From contig CP136066.1 of the NCBI GenBank assembly GCA_032622095.1, forward strand, positions 205,736,978-205,800,977: 64,000 nucleotides of DNA. The letters are read 5' to 3'. Below the pieces are notes generated by a model. The model was not told where the DNA came from, searched no databases, and was given only the letters and a program-made list of their open reading frames with translations. This stretch comes from Siphonodentalium dalli (taxonomy: Eukaryota; Mollusca; Scaphopoda; Gadilida; Siphonodentaliidae). Position numbers and translations under genes: made by a program. Positions within the stretch are counted from its first letter, which is position 1, and every line of letters begins with the position of its first letter. Shown piece by piece: positions 33,801-45,519 of this stretch.

Positions 33801-36440
33801 AGACTGAAGTCCGTTATGATGCTATTATAATGTGGTAATATATTCTTTAGACTGAAGTCCGTTATGATGCTATTATAATGTGGTAATATATTCTTTAGAC
33901 TGAAGTCCGTTATGATGCTATTATAATGTGGTAATATATTCTTTAGACTGAAGTCCGTTATGATGCTATTATAATGTGGTAATATATTCTTTAGACTGAA
34001 GTCCGTTATGATGCTATTATAATGTGGTAATATATTCTTTAGACTGAAGTCCGTTATGATGCTATTATAATGTGGTAATATATTCTTTAGACTGAAGTCC
34101 GTTATGAAGTAGTGACACCCGAACCTTGCTATTATAATGTGGTAATATATTCTTTAGACTGAAGTCCGTTATGATGCTATTATAATGTGGTAATATATTC
34201 TTTAGACTGAAGTCCGTTATGATGCTATTATAATGTGGTAATATATTCTTTAGACTGAAGTCCGTTATGATGCTATTATAATGTGGTAATATATTCTTTA
34301 GACTGAAGTCCGTTATGAAGTAGTGACACCCGAACCTTGCTATTATAATGTGGTAATATATTCTTTAGACTGAAGTCCGTTATGATGCTATTATAATGTG
34401 GTAATATATTCTTTAGACTGAAGTCCGTGATGATGCTATTATAATGTGGTAATATATTCTTTAGACTGAAGTCCGTTATGATGCTATTATAATGTGGTAA
34501 TATATTCTTTAGACTGAAGTCCGTTATGATGCTATTATAATGTGGTAATATATTCTTTAGACTGAAGTCCGTTATGATGCTATTATAATGTGGTAATATA
34601 TTCTTTAGACTGAAGTCCGTTATGATGCTATTATAATGTGGTAATATATTCTTTAGACTGAAGTCCGTTATGATGCTATTATAATGTGGTAATATATTCT
34701 TTAGACTGAAGTCCGTTATGAAGTAGTGACACCCGAACCTTGCTATTATAATGTGGTAATATATTCTTTAGACTGAAGTCCGTTATGATGCTATTATAAT
34801 GTGGTAATATATTCTTTAGACTGAAGTCCGTTATGATGCTATTATAATGTGGTAATATATTCTTTAGACTGAAGTCCGTTATGATGCTATTATAATGTGG
34901 TAATATATTCTTTAGACTGAAGTCCGTTATGAAGTAGTGACACCCGAACCTTGCTATTATAATGTGGTAATATATTCTTTAGACTGAAGTCCGTTATGAT
35001 GCTATTATAATGTGGTAATATATTCTTTAGACTGAAGTCCGTTATGAAGTAGTGACACCCGAACCTTGCTATTATAATGTGGTAATATATTCTTTAGACT
35101 GAAGTCCGTTATGATGCTATTATAATGTGGTAATATATTCTTTAGACTGAAGTCCGTTATGATGCTATTATAATGTGGTAATATATTCTTTAGACTGAAG
35201 TCCGTTATGATGCTATTATAATGTGGTAATATATTCTTTAGACTGAAGTCCGTTATGAAGTAGTGACACCCGAACCTTGCTATTATAATGTGGTAATATA
35301 TTCTTTAGACTGAAGTCCGTTATGATGCTATTATAATGTGGTAATATATTCTTTAGACTGAAGTCCGTTATGATGCTATTATAATGTGGTAATATATTCT
35401 TTAGACTGAAGTCCGTTATGATGCTATTATAATGTGGTAATATATTCTTTAGACTGAAGTCCGTTATGATGCTATTATAATGTGGTAATATATTCTTTAG
35501 ACTGAAGTCCGTTATGATGCTATTATAATGTGGTAATATATTCTTTAGACTGAAGTCCGTTATGATGCTATTATAATGTGGTAATATATTCTTTAGACTG
35601 AAGTCCGTTATGATGCTATTATAATGTGGTAATATATTCTTTAGACTGAAGTCCGTTATGATGCTATTATAATGTGGTAATATATTCTTTAGACTGAAGT
35701 CCGTTGTGATGCTATTATAATGTGGTAATATATTCTTTAGACTGAAGTCCGTTATGAAGTAGTGACACCCGAACCTTGCTATTATAATGTGGTAATATAT
35801 TCTTTAGACTGATGTCCGTTATGAAGTAGTGACACCCGAACCTTGCTATTATAATGTGGTATAATATATTCTTTAGACTGAAGTCCGTTATGAAGTAGTG
35901 ACACCCGAACCTTGCTATTATAATGTGGTAATATATTCTTTAGACTGAAGTCCGTTATGATGCTATTATAATGTGGTAATATATTCTTTAGACTGAAGTC
36001 CGTTATGATGCTATTATAATGTGGTAATATATTCTTTAGACTGAAGTCCGTTATGATGCTATTATAATGTGGTAATATATTCTTTAGACTGAAGTCCGTT
36101 ATGATGCTATTATAATGTGGTAATATATTCTTTAGACTGAAGTCCGTTATGATGCTATTATAATGTGGTAATATATTCTTTAGACTGAAGTCCGTTGTGA
36201 TGCTATTATAATGTGGTAATATATTCTTTAGACTGAAGTCCGTTATGATGCTATTATAATGTGGTAATATATTCTTTAGACTGAAGTCCGTTATGATGCT
36301 ATTATAATGTGGTAATATATTCTTTAGACTGAAGTCCGTTATGATGCTATTATAATGTGGTAATATATTCTTTAGACTGAAGTCCGTTATGATGAACCTT
36401 GCTATTATAATGTGGTAATATATTCTTTAGACTGAAGTCC
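30813..36440. repeat. 5.6-kb minisatellite of mixed 48- and 67-bp units
   Basis: The short unit (48 bp) runs GCTATTATAATGTGGTAATA, TATTCTTTAGACTGAAGTCC, GTTATGAT. The long unit (67 bp) ends instead in a longer tail containing GTAGTGACACCCGAACCTT. Long units occur singly or in runs of three, separated by 1 to 11 short units. Sequence identity is extremely high, with rare marker variants (for example ACTGATGTCC at 32395 and 35811). It is non-coding. Confidence 0.95.
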
Positions 36441-36626
36441 TATGCGAACATGGGAGCAATGGAAAATATGACAAACAAGTGAAAAATCTTACTTTAGCCA
36501 TTTATTCGATATTCTGTAGTTTTACCACTTAGCAACAACAACCTACACTTTTATTGTATGTGTACACGAAGTACCATGTACTGTACGATGTCGGAATTGC
36601 TCTCAGACATATATACAGAACGGTAC

Positions 36627-36862
36627 GGCAGCGTGGAACCGCCACGATCGTTTATTTTTTCAGAAATCTTAATCTGTTTAAACAGATTACTAATCTGTTT
36701 AAACAGATTTCTAATCTGTTTAAACAGATTAGTATTATGTTTAAACAGATTAGTATTATGTTTAAACAGATTAGTAATCTGTTTAAACAGATTAGTAATC
36801 TGTTTAAACAGATTAAGATTTCTGAAAAAATAAACGATCGTGGCGGTTCCACGCTGCCGTAG
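36627..36862. repeat. Large palindrome enclosing seven self-palindromic 21-bp units
   Basis: The outer arms (about 36627-36670 and 36815-36862, 'ggcagcgtggaaccgccacg' and its complement) are perfect. Between them lie seven 21-bp repeats beginning at 36671 of AATCTGTTTAAACAGATT (two read ATTATGTTTAAACAGATT), each self-complementary and centred on GTTTAAAC. The whole block can fold as one hairpin or as many small cruciforms. The repeated leucine-rich frames here are artefacts. Confidence 0.85.
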
Positions 36863-37075
36863 AACGGATATCTGTAAAATGGCATATCACCGGCCTGTAT
36901 CAATGATTACAGAATACATCGAAATAGTCACAAATCTTTAAAATAAAATACACACATGATAATGTACCAGTTTCGACGTCGATAACACTGTTAGGATAAC
37001 TTATGATATTAGAAACCCGGAAAGTTTATATATGGATATTTTCAAGATCGAGATAATCTCGTTCTAGATACTCAT

Positions 37076-37560
37076 TGGTGATTGGAATTTTAGCGGAAAC
37101 CCTGTGCCAATGCAATCTCTTATATATGCGAGTCGACATAGGTCGCGTCGCATATATAAAAGAATGCATTGGCCTAACAAATTTTATACTATTTTTTATA
37201 GTTAAAAAATGTAAGAAAATAATAATAATTTTGTTAAAGAATATAAGAAATAATGATAAAATGTTTTTAAAGAATGTAAGAAATAATGATAATAAAATGA
37301 TAAAAATTGTTAAAGAATGTAAGAAAAAAAAAGATAAAAATTGATAAAATTGTTAACAGAATATACGAAAAAATTATAAAAAATTTAAAGAAGGTAAGAA
37401 AAATTGATAAAAAATAATAAAAAAAATTGTTAGGCCAATGCATTCTCATATATTCGACGCGACCTATGGTCGACTCGCATATATAAGATAATGCATTGGC
37501 AGAGGATCTTCAATGTTGCGCCAGCGCAGCTCCCGTTATGAAAGCGTTAAAGGGTAGTTC
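37076..37560. mobile_element. TTAA-type MITE (CATGACGGGAGC end type), long AT-rich spacer
   Basis: Two hairpin modules (37107-37172 and 37434-37500) bracket an AT-rich spacer of about 260 bp with at least five 'gttaaagaatgtaagaa' words. The right end GCTCCCGTTATGAAAGCGTT matches the inverted left ends at 27920 and 20347. The left end is diverged. Confidence 0.6.
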
Positions 37561-39009
37561 CATTAGGAAATGTCCATATAATAAATTCAACAAACGTGGT
37601 TAAACTTATTATTATAGTATCTGTTTTCGGTCTGTCGTTACCTTAACACCCCTCTAAATGAATAGTATACCGTTCCTACCTACACTTGTATAACTGTGAA
37701 AGGGAGAATCCATTCAGTATAGAAAAGGTTAATGCATGATTTTTATACTGATATACATGTATCTGTCAATGTCGTGCTGTTACCCACCTTGTTTAAACAT
37801 ATTTTATTTGTTCATAATTTGATATATTACAAAAGGGATTGGAGGACAAGTGCTGTAATCACTTAGAATACCATGATCTCCCTAACCTTGTGTTATGTAT
37901 TACCAGGAATGTATATTTCATTTTAGAACTTTCTTTTGTTCATATTTCGATTTATTTTGATCAAAAGTCTACAAGCACACGTGCATGTGTCCACGCGTTG
38001 TGCATAGTGATTTCATAATCACATCTAGACTCAGGTACAGATTATTTGGAATGAAGTTTCCTCGTTGAACAGACGACAAACGTCGAACATTATTGGCACG
38101 GTGGCTTGAATTGACGTTGCCCCTGGCGTCAAAGCAGATGAACATGCGCTGTATTGCCTATGGAAGCACTTGTGTTAACTATAGTGTGTCATTTCTGTAT
38201 CACAGCGTGTCCTCGTCCGCTACACATTCACAACCTTTTCACAGTACCCGTGCGTGTCATGTATGGGAAATCTTCTGTCGATGACTCCTGTGCGTTACAC
38301 AGCAACAACTCGGCTCTGAAAAATATATAATTTAATGTGAATTTAAAGGTACTCAATCCGAATTAACGCTCGCAAATTACTATTTCCTTGGCTTCAGGGG
38401 TAAAAAATATTTGATTCGAGTCGAAGAACCCACCCATCACAGCTCAGAGTGATCAGATATCGATGTATGAAATATATTATTTGAATTGTAGGTGGCCCAA
38501 TAGACAATAGGCAAAATTCGTTGAATAAAATGTTGATAACTAACAGGTTTTGAGCAATTTTATACTATAGTTGATTGTGCTTTTCATTATTTTTGGGCAA
38601 TTATTAGATTCTGATAACTGAAGCGGCATTTCAAAAAATGTTGTTGTTGGAATGTGATGATATGGGGACCCTCTGATCGGATTGAGTTCCTTTAATGTGA
38701 ATTTAACGTACATAACGAAGCTTGGTCTGCGTGTCCTTCTATATGGTACGTGCATGAGTATAAAGGGTGTCACACCCTACCTTTATTATTATGTTAGTTA
38801 GAATATAATTATCATATTCGTTATATTTAGTGTTGAATGCGAGATAAACATGGGTGGTAAGGGTGGTTGAACAATTTTGTCAACATGAAAAGACCCATTT
38901 AAAAAACTATATATTTTTAAGGTGTCCTTGCATGCTTCCTCTTTGGTTGGGATAAGGAAATATTTGATACAATGTATCTCATATTCTTTCCAGAGCTATG
39001 CGGAATTTA
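37561..39009. other. No gene recognised
   Basis: This is unique AT-rich sequence. A 63-codon plus frame at 38093-38284 has no domain. Near 38700-38780 and 38830-38890 is sequence akin to stretches near 40195-40270 (repeat-derived). Confidence 0.3.
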
Positions 39010-39336
39010 TTAACCTCGTCCACAGAAATTCGATTCGAATTTAATGCACTCGGTTAATACATTTCGCATAGAATTTAATGCACTCGGTTCATACATTTCG
39101 CATAACATTTAATGCACTCGGTTCATACATTTCGTATAAAATTTAATGCACTCGGTTCATACATTTCGTATAGAATTTAGTGGGCGAGGTTAATACATTT
39201 CGTATAAAATTGCAACGAATTTGGGATCCATTTTATCACATAATCACATATTAGCAAGGGAAAATGATCTAGAGACGTCTGGGGTTAAAAAGAAACAAAA
39301 ACAATATTGATCTCCTTATCACAACCAAAGGGAAGT
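39010..39336. repeat. Tandem 39-42-bp repeats and block related to 8930-9165
   Basis: Four or five tandem units of 'aatttaatgcactcggttca' plus 'tacatttcgta' (39030-39200) precede a block ending 'atcacaaccaaag' that matches 9046-9120. At 8930 and 51880 the corresponding sequence is a foldback; here it is a direct-repeat array. Confidence 0.6.
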
Positions 39337-39693
39337 CGGTAGCCGAGAGGTGGCGTACTGGTCTCTCGTGCTATCGGACCGGGGATCGCAACCTGGTCAG
39401 AGTATTTTGACAAAAATCAGAACTCGGTCAGATACCAAGTTTGTAAGGCTGAAAAGTCTCATTCGAGATCACTGAATAAAGATCCGAATGCAAAAGTGCC
39501 GACTTCCCCCAGTACAACATTTGTCCAGGTATGTTGTGGTGCAGACATTAATGGCTGACCCGTGTACACGCCTCGGTGTGTGCACGTTAAAGAACGCTAC
39601 TGGAGTCACCACAGGGTTATAAAGTTACTCGGCCGTGGTAGCACCTGGACCGGCTCATAATTGTCAGTAAATGACAGCGAGCTGTAATGTGAA
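39337..39693 (+). mobile_element. tRNA-type SINE
   Basis: The left end carries a pol III A-box-like 'tagccgagaggtggcgt' (39340-39356) and a degenerate B box 'ggggatcgcaacc' (39381-39393). A central region with 'gtgcacgttaaagaacgct' (39582-39600) resembles the conserved middle domains of widespread animal SINE superfamilies. Its 3' end is near 'gctgtaatgtgaag'. It is flanked by imperfect 10-bp direct repeats (aaagggaagt / aagaggtagt), and the uninterrupted site exists at 9115-9130. Confidence 0.7.
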
Positions 39694-39734
39694 GAAGAGG
39701 TAGTAAAGACACATTCAACAAATATAGTTCCATA

Positions 39735-40190
39735 TTAACCCTTTACCCAACAAAGCGGCCAAAAACGCCCAAATAAAGCTTCAACAGCCTAAAATATCTT
39801 CGGTCTGTCTCAATAACACCATACAAATATGGATATCATTGGAACCGGTTCATTGACCACATTGTGATGGTTACAGTTATGCCCTGTGCCAATGCATTCT
39901 CTTATATATGCGAGTCGACCATAGGTCGCCTCGCATATATAAGAGAATGCATTGGCATAAAAAAAAAATCTTTTTACCATTTTTTCTTACATTCTTTAAC
40001 AATTTTATAAAAAAATTCTTACATTTTTTAACATTTTTTATAATATTTTTCTACATTCTTTGACAATTTTATCATTTTTAATATGTGTTAAGCCAATGCA
40101 TTCTCTTATATATGCGAGGCGACCTATGGTCGACTCGCATATATAAGAGAATGCATTGGCACAGGGCCGTTCTGTTGGGTAAAGGATTAA
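39735..40190. mobile_element. piggyBac-like TTAA MITE, copy 4 of 6 (reverse orientation)
   Basis: TTAA lies at both borders. The unique segment of about 150 bp is on the left, so it is inverted relative to copies 1-3. Hairpin modules are at 39888-39956 and 40094-40162. The right end reads TGTTGGGTAAAGGATTAA. Confidence 0.85.
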
Positions 40191-40374
40191 ATGTGTCTTT
40201 TCATGTTGACACATTGTTCAACCACCCTTATGGTCTCATCACCCATGATTATCTCACAGTCAACACTAAATAACCCAACACATGCCGATTAGCATAACTA
40301 TATTATATATAAGTAACATAATAGTAAAGTACCTATACCGGCATTGACATCGACATCGTTGCGCCTATATTATA

Positions 40375-40516
40375 AGTTACAGGGCGAGTTGTTGCCGGAT
40401 ACGGTGTCATATGAGGCGAAGTGATATTAATATCGGGCGAGGCGCTAGCCGAGCCCGATATTAATCTCGCTGAGCCTCATATGTCACCGTAGTCGGTAAC
40501 AACGAGCCCTGTAACG
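40375..40516. repeat. Foldback palindrome
   Basis: Arms of about 65 bp (40375-40441 and 40454-40516) start 'gttacagggcgagttgttgc' and end with the near-perfect complement. A few indels separate them and there is a small loop at 'ggcgctagccg'. Confidence 0.8.
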
Positions 40517-40519
40517 ATT

Positions 40520-41462
40520 TTATCATGTCACCCACATATCATGTTTTCCGTGTGAGAATTTGAATTACTTATACGAAGTTAATTATACCTGCCAGTAAGT
40601 AAATTTGTTGTCTATGGCTATTAACTTATGTAACGTCACAGTGACGCGTCATGGGCGTTGAACGTCAACGCATTGAGTCAATGGCTAATCACCAGAAGCA
40701 GGACAACACACTTGAGTTTGATAGTTAATTTATGAGTGTTTAGAATTTCTCAAATATATCACATGCATGACATGTTTTGGTATATGGTACTATGTCTTTA
40801 AATTAACAGAACTTGATTTCCGACAGATATCCCTTTTCTTGGCGCCAAAATACACCGAAAATATATCCGAGGCGGCAGAGTTCCATGAAAAACAAAATGG
40901 CGGACATCGACCCCATATGGGAACCCTGAGGGGGATATGGATTCCATATGGGACGGGCTACAACGATGATGACCCGATGTCGCCTGATATGCCTCTACCA
41001 ATGGAGCGTCCTCATTGGTCGATCCAACCAGGTGACATGATAAATGTTCTTACGTCACTGCGCATGCCGATAATACACGAGCGTCTTACTAAAATATGAG
41101 GCCGGATTTCGGGGCTAATTATGAGATAAAACAGATAACTAAATGTTATAACAGTTAATATGGTATATAACATTTCGATGACGCTAACACGCTGCCGTAT
41201 ACTAAAGATGCAACTTTATCGAGTTTAGTCACATGATAAAGAGCGGTTATCATCACCTTGTCCATTAGGCCTAACCCTTTTTGTTTTCTTTTTTTTTAGA
41301 TTTTTTTTTTTTTTTTGGGTTGAATTGTTTTTGGTTATGCTTAAGCATGCTATAGCGAATTTAAAAACAAACTGGATAAAACCTTAGGGGCATGTTATAA
41401 CTCAAAACTATCACCAAGTATTCATTGTAATAATTTTGATGCCCATGAAAAACGTAAGATTC
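40520..41462. other. Unique sequence; possible CpG-rich first-exon-like patch, poly-T tract
   Basis: Around 40890-41060 base composition rises in GC and includes 'aaaatggcggacatcgaccc', which looks like a start context, but that frame ends after ten codons. An overlapping 110-codon frame (40767-41099) has no domain. A 35-bp T-rich tract lies at 41283-41318. I do not call a gene. Confidence 0.3.
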
Positions 41463-41687
41463 CCTGGCACTAAACCTACAAAATAAGTCTGTTAAAGAAT
41501 ATAAGAAAAAATTATTAAAATTGTAAACAATTGTAAAAGATAATAACAAATGATGAAAAATTGTTAGGCCAATGCATTCTCTTATATATGCGAGGCGACC
41601 TATGGTCGACTCGCATATATAAGAGAATGCATTGGCACAGGGTATATGGGTTGATACAAAAATCGGACCTGGCACTCAAAGGGTTAA
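41463..41687. mobile_element. TTAA MITE, CCCTTTGAGTGCCAGG end type, 5' truncated
   Basis: The right end reads CCTGGCACTCAAAGGG plus TTAA. It contains one hairpin module (41568-41638), 'acagggtatatgggttgata' and the AT-rich spacer shared with 10450-10540. A second fragment with the same right end is at 43896-43948. Confidence 0.65.
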
Positions 41688-42101
41688 CGGCGCATATTAA
41701 AAGTGAGAGTGTTTCTCAAATGTTTATAGCTTATTCTCATTGGGTATTGGGTACAATGGACCTATATTTTATTATTCTTTTCCTGGTAAGCGGAAGATTT
41801 GCATAGGCAATTTTAACTAAGATGTTTTTCCATTGGGTTGGTTATATTTAAACACGTGCTAGAGTGTGATAGATTATAGATAATGTAGACAATAACGGAG
41901 CAATTGAGAGATAACGAACAATGTCAACAGATAATACCCGGTTGTACCATGCAATTGGATTGGCGACAAACGCACACAGAGGGAACTTGAACTTTTCAAT
42001 TGCATATCCGTTTTTCGTCTGCCGGTGAATTGGTAAATATCTTAAGTTTGTCCACATCCCGATTTAAACAATCGCCCTCTTATTCCCGCCGCTAGTCGTC
42101 C

Positions 42102-42527
42102 TTAACCCTTTACCCAACAAAACGGCCAAAAATGCCCAAATAAAGCTTCAACAGCCTAAAATATCTTCGGTCTGTCTCAATAACACCATACAAATATGGA
42201 TATCATTGGAACCGGTTCATTGACCACATTGTGATGGTTACAGTTATGCCCTGTGCCAATGCATTCTCTTATATATGCGAGGCGACCTATGGTCGACTCG
42301 CATATATAAGAGAATGCATTGGCCTAAACAAAATTCTTTTTTTAACACTTTTTACAATTTTTTCTTACATTCTTTAACAATATTATAATTTTTTCTTACC
42401 TTTTTTAACAATTTTTATAATATGTTTCTACATTCTTTGACAATTTTATCATTTTTAATATGTGTTAAGCCATTGCATTCTCTTATATATGCGAGGCGAC
42501 CTATGGTTCTGTTGGGTAAAGGGTTAA
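42102..42527. mobile_element. piggyBac-like TTAA MITE, copy 5 of 6, half of one hairpin lost
   Basis: TTAA borders and CCCTTTACCCAACA ends are intact, and orientation matches copy 4. The first hairpin (42255-42326) is complete. The second is cut in its loop (42474-42507 'gcgacctatgg') and joined straight to the terminal 'ttctgttgggtaaaggg', so one arm is deleted. Confidence 0.8.
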
Positions 42528-44453
42528 ACACTTGGTGAGTAGAACGACATGTCGCCGTACTAGACCCCGAAGCCACGACAAATAGTTTTCACGGCTGGCT
42601 CAACCGATTTCGTGGCTGGTTAGCTAGATAAGCCGGCTCAGTCACGACGTTCGTGGCTGACGAAATATGGCGTCTCAGTCGGCTGAGATGTTATCATTCA
42701 GCGTATTTTCGTTTCCGAAATGTTCCTAATCCCAGGTTATAGACGCCGTTTTTGTAGCGTTTGTGGTGAACCCGTAGAATTCATAATCTTTTGATGTTGG
42801 GCTTTTCCATTATGGCGAAAATTCACGAAGACTGGCATGGATATACTATGTAGTTTCCCATCTAATCGGTATAAGTAGTTACACTGGGACTTCTGTCGAC
42901 TTCAGACTGCTATCATCACTGCCATCTTGCGATATATGCATGCATCATTGAATGGTGAACCCGATAGTAATGATATATAATATTTCAAACTATTTTCTAT
43001 TCTTATGTGTATATATTGACAAATGCCAGCGATGTCTGAGACTGGGTGTTGTCGATATAAACAATTTATATTTTAACCCTTTCAATACCGAATGGATGCG
43101 CCCATTCAGTTATATGAAAGCATGCATTGTGATAGTCTATTCCACATTAAGGGGCCGGTGTTCTGACAATAAAACAACCATGTCGTGTCCATGCACGTAT
43201 GCCAATATTAGGCAAATATATAATGCGGTTTAGTTCTTTGTGATTCACAGTGCAGTTGTGCTTGACATATAAGCCCATACACACGGCTCAGCCATTTTAC
43301 AATTCCGGCGGCGGTGATTTTTAAATGTGGCTGGCGTTACAGGGCGTTAGAGATAATATGGCTGGCGGCGGCTTGTGGCCAATGTGGCTGGCGGCGGCGG
43401 CGGCGTGCGATGATGGCTTCGGGCTCTGCGCCGTGCCGTGGAGTACAGTTCGCGAGTGGAACGACATATATGTCGGTTCAGGAAGTTTCATTTTTATGTA
43501 GACATGTCTTCAATTAATCATCTGATTTATAAATGAATTGTATAGGAGATATTTTGAATAATATTATGTCCCATTCTATAAGTGCAATAGATTATGCTAA
43601 CACATTTAAACAAAAATACACTTATATTAAAACAAATTGTTGGACCCTTTTGACCCAAATTTGTTAATAATTATTGCTATGACGTTAACGATAAACTCGT
43701 GTATGACGTCATGTTAATGGCGTTATAAATACTACCCAAAGGGTTAATGTTGCCCCCTTTGGTATAACAATACCGTCCAGATATAATATTTGAGACCTTT
43801 CGTACAATAGACACCTTTCGCATAATGAACGACAACAAATAATTATTACGATTAGGTTATTACGTCACTAGAATTTGTGTTCTTTCTATTCGTTGGCACA
43901 GGGTATATGGGTTGATACATAAATCGGACTTGGCACTCAAAGGGTTAAATTGTGATCGCCACGTGGCCTTAATCTATTAATGGCAATCAAATCATTCGTC
44001 GTTGTGAAACACGAGAATCTTGCGAAACACAAAGCGATAAGCTATATGCGAGTGGCAAGCATGGTTGTCTCACAAATCAATGAAAATATAGACAAGACAG
44101 TATTCGGATTCCTTATGACATTTTGCATTTTTGGTTTGTTAAAAGCGATCTGAAAACGGATTATGTATGCCTAGTAGGTGTGTTTTCAGCATTGACTTGT
44201 TTCCAATTTTGGCGGGTCGTCCTAAATCGGGGTCACCATAATTTAGAGAGCGTTTCGTATTTACAGAAAGTGATATAGAGGGCGCCATCTGGCGTATGGC
44301 GGTCGGTGCGATATGAAATTTCTCAAAACTGCTAGGTATAATTCTTTTACAGTCCCGATCAAAATGTAACACTGAACCCAATGAAGATTTTCGAATTTTT
44401 GCTTGAACGTTGGTGGTAATATCACTTATCGGCGATCATGTGCTATCTATCTA
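42528..44453. other. No gene recognised; GC-rich patch at 43300-43460
   Basis: The patch has 'ggctggcggcgg' repeated and is the most GC-rich non-satellite sequence in the window; it could be a promoter-like island or a collapsed simple repeat. Near 43075-43100 is another TTAACCCTTTCAATACC end. A truncated MITE end lies at 43896-43948. The minus frame at 44381-44139 (80 codons) has no recognised domain. Confidence 0.3.
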
Positions 44454-45519
44454 TCTCATATATATTTTGAAGACCTCTGTTTGTCTGTCTGTCTGTCTGT
44501 ATGTATGTATGTTTGTCTGTCATTAATACAAATCTACGATTCTCGACCGATCGGGACGAAACTTGGTACGTGAGTGTAGTTTGACCAGGCGGTCGTCGTT
44601 GTCGTATTGGCGAGCCCGTGCGGCGCCCGCTTCGCGCATGCGCAGACGAGATCTCGGAAACGAGTGGAGCTATCGACTTGAAATTTGCTATGTGAATGTA
44701 TCTTGCCCCGGATGCGTATTTTATCGGGTCGCCGAGCCCGTGCGACGCCAGCGTCGCGCATGCGCAGACCAGATCTCGGAAACGGGTAGACCTATCGACT
44801 TGAAATTTCGGGCTGGGTAGAGATATCGACTTGAAATTTGGTTTTTGAATAGCCCGGACAACGTCGGGCTCATCGGCTAGTCTCATATATATTTTGAAGA
44901 CCTCTGTCTGTTTGTTTGTATGTTTGTCTGTATGTTTGTATGTTTGTCATTAATACAAATCTACGATTCTCGACCGATCGGGACGAAACTTGGTACGTGT
45001 GTGTAGTTTGACCAGGCGGTGGACATTGTCGTATTGGCGAGTCCGTGCGACGCCCGTGCAGCGCATGCGCAGACGAGATCTCGGAAACGGGTGGAGCTAT
45101 CGACTTGAAATTTGGTATGTGAATGTATCTTGCCCCAAATACGAATTTTATCGGGTCGCCGAGCCCGTGCGACGCCAGCTTCGCGCATGCGCAGACGAGA
45201 TCTCGGAAACGGGTGGAGCTATCGACTTGAAATTTGGTATGTGAATGTATCTTGCCCCGGATACGAATTTTATCGGTTCGCCGATCTCGTGCGACGCAAG
45301 CTTCGCGCATGCGCAGACCAGATCTCGGAAACGGCTGGAGCTATCGACTTGAAATTTGGTATGTGAATGTATCTTGCCCGGATACGAATTTTATCGGGCC
45401 GCCGAGACCGTGCGACGCCAGCTTCGCGCATGCGCAGACGAGATCTCGGAAACGGGTGGAGCTATCGACTTGAAATTTGGTTTTTGAATAGCCCGGACAA
45501 CGTCAGGCTCATCGGCTAG
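44454..45519 (+). mobile_element. Two head-to-tail Helitron-like elements (122-bp core family)
   Basis: Units are 44454-44880 and 44881-45519. Each has TCTCATATATATTTTGAAG, a CTGT/TATG microsatellite, GC-rich core repeats, the CCCGGACAACGTCGGG-type hairpin (one with a G to A change) and CTAG. The first unit follows an A, the second directly follows CTAG. Confidence 0.8.

Noticed and set aside
28453-36440. CRISPR-like regular arrays
   Set aside because: Units are contiguous tandem repeats without unique spacers, in a eukaryotic context.
36554-36903. Frames with repeated ICLNRL / NLFKQIS peptides
   Set aside because: They are direct translations of the 21-bp self-palindromic units.
40885-40925. 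Start-like 'aaaatggcggac' in a GC-rich patch
   Set aside because: The frame closes after ten codons, and I found no donor that rescues it.
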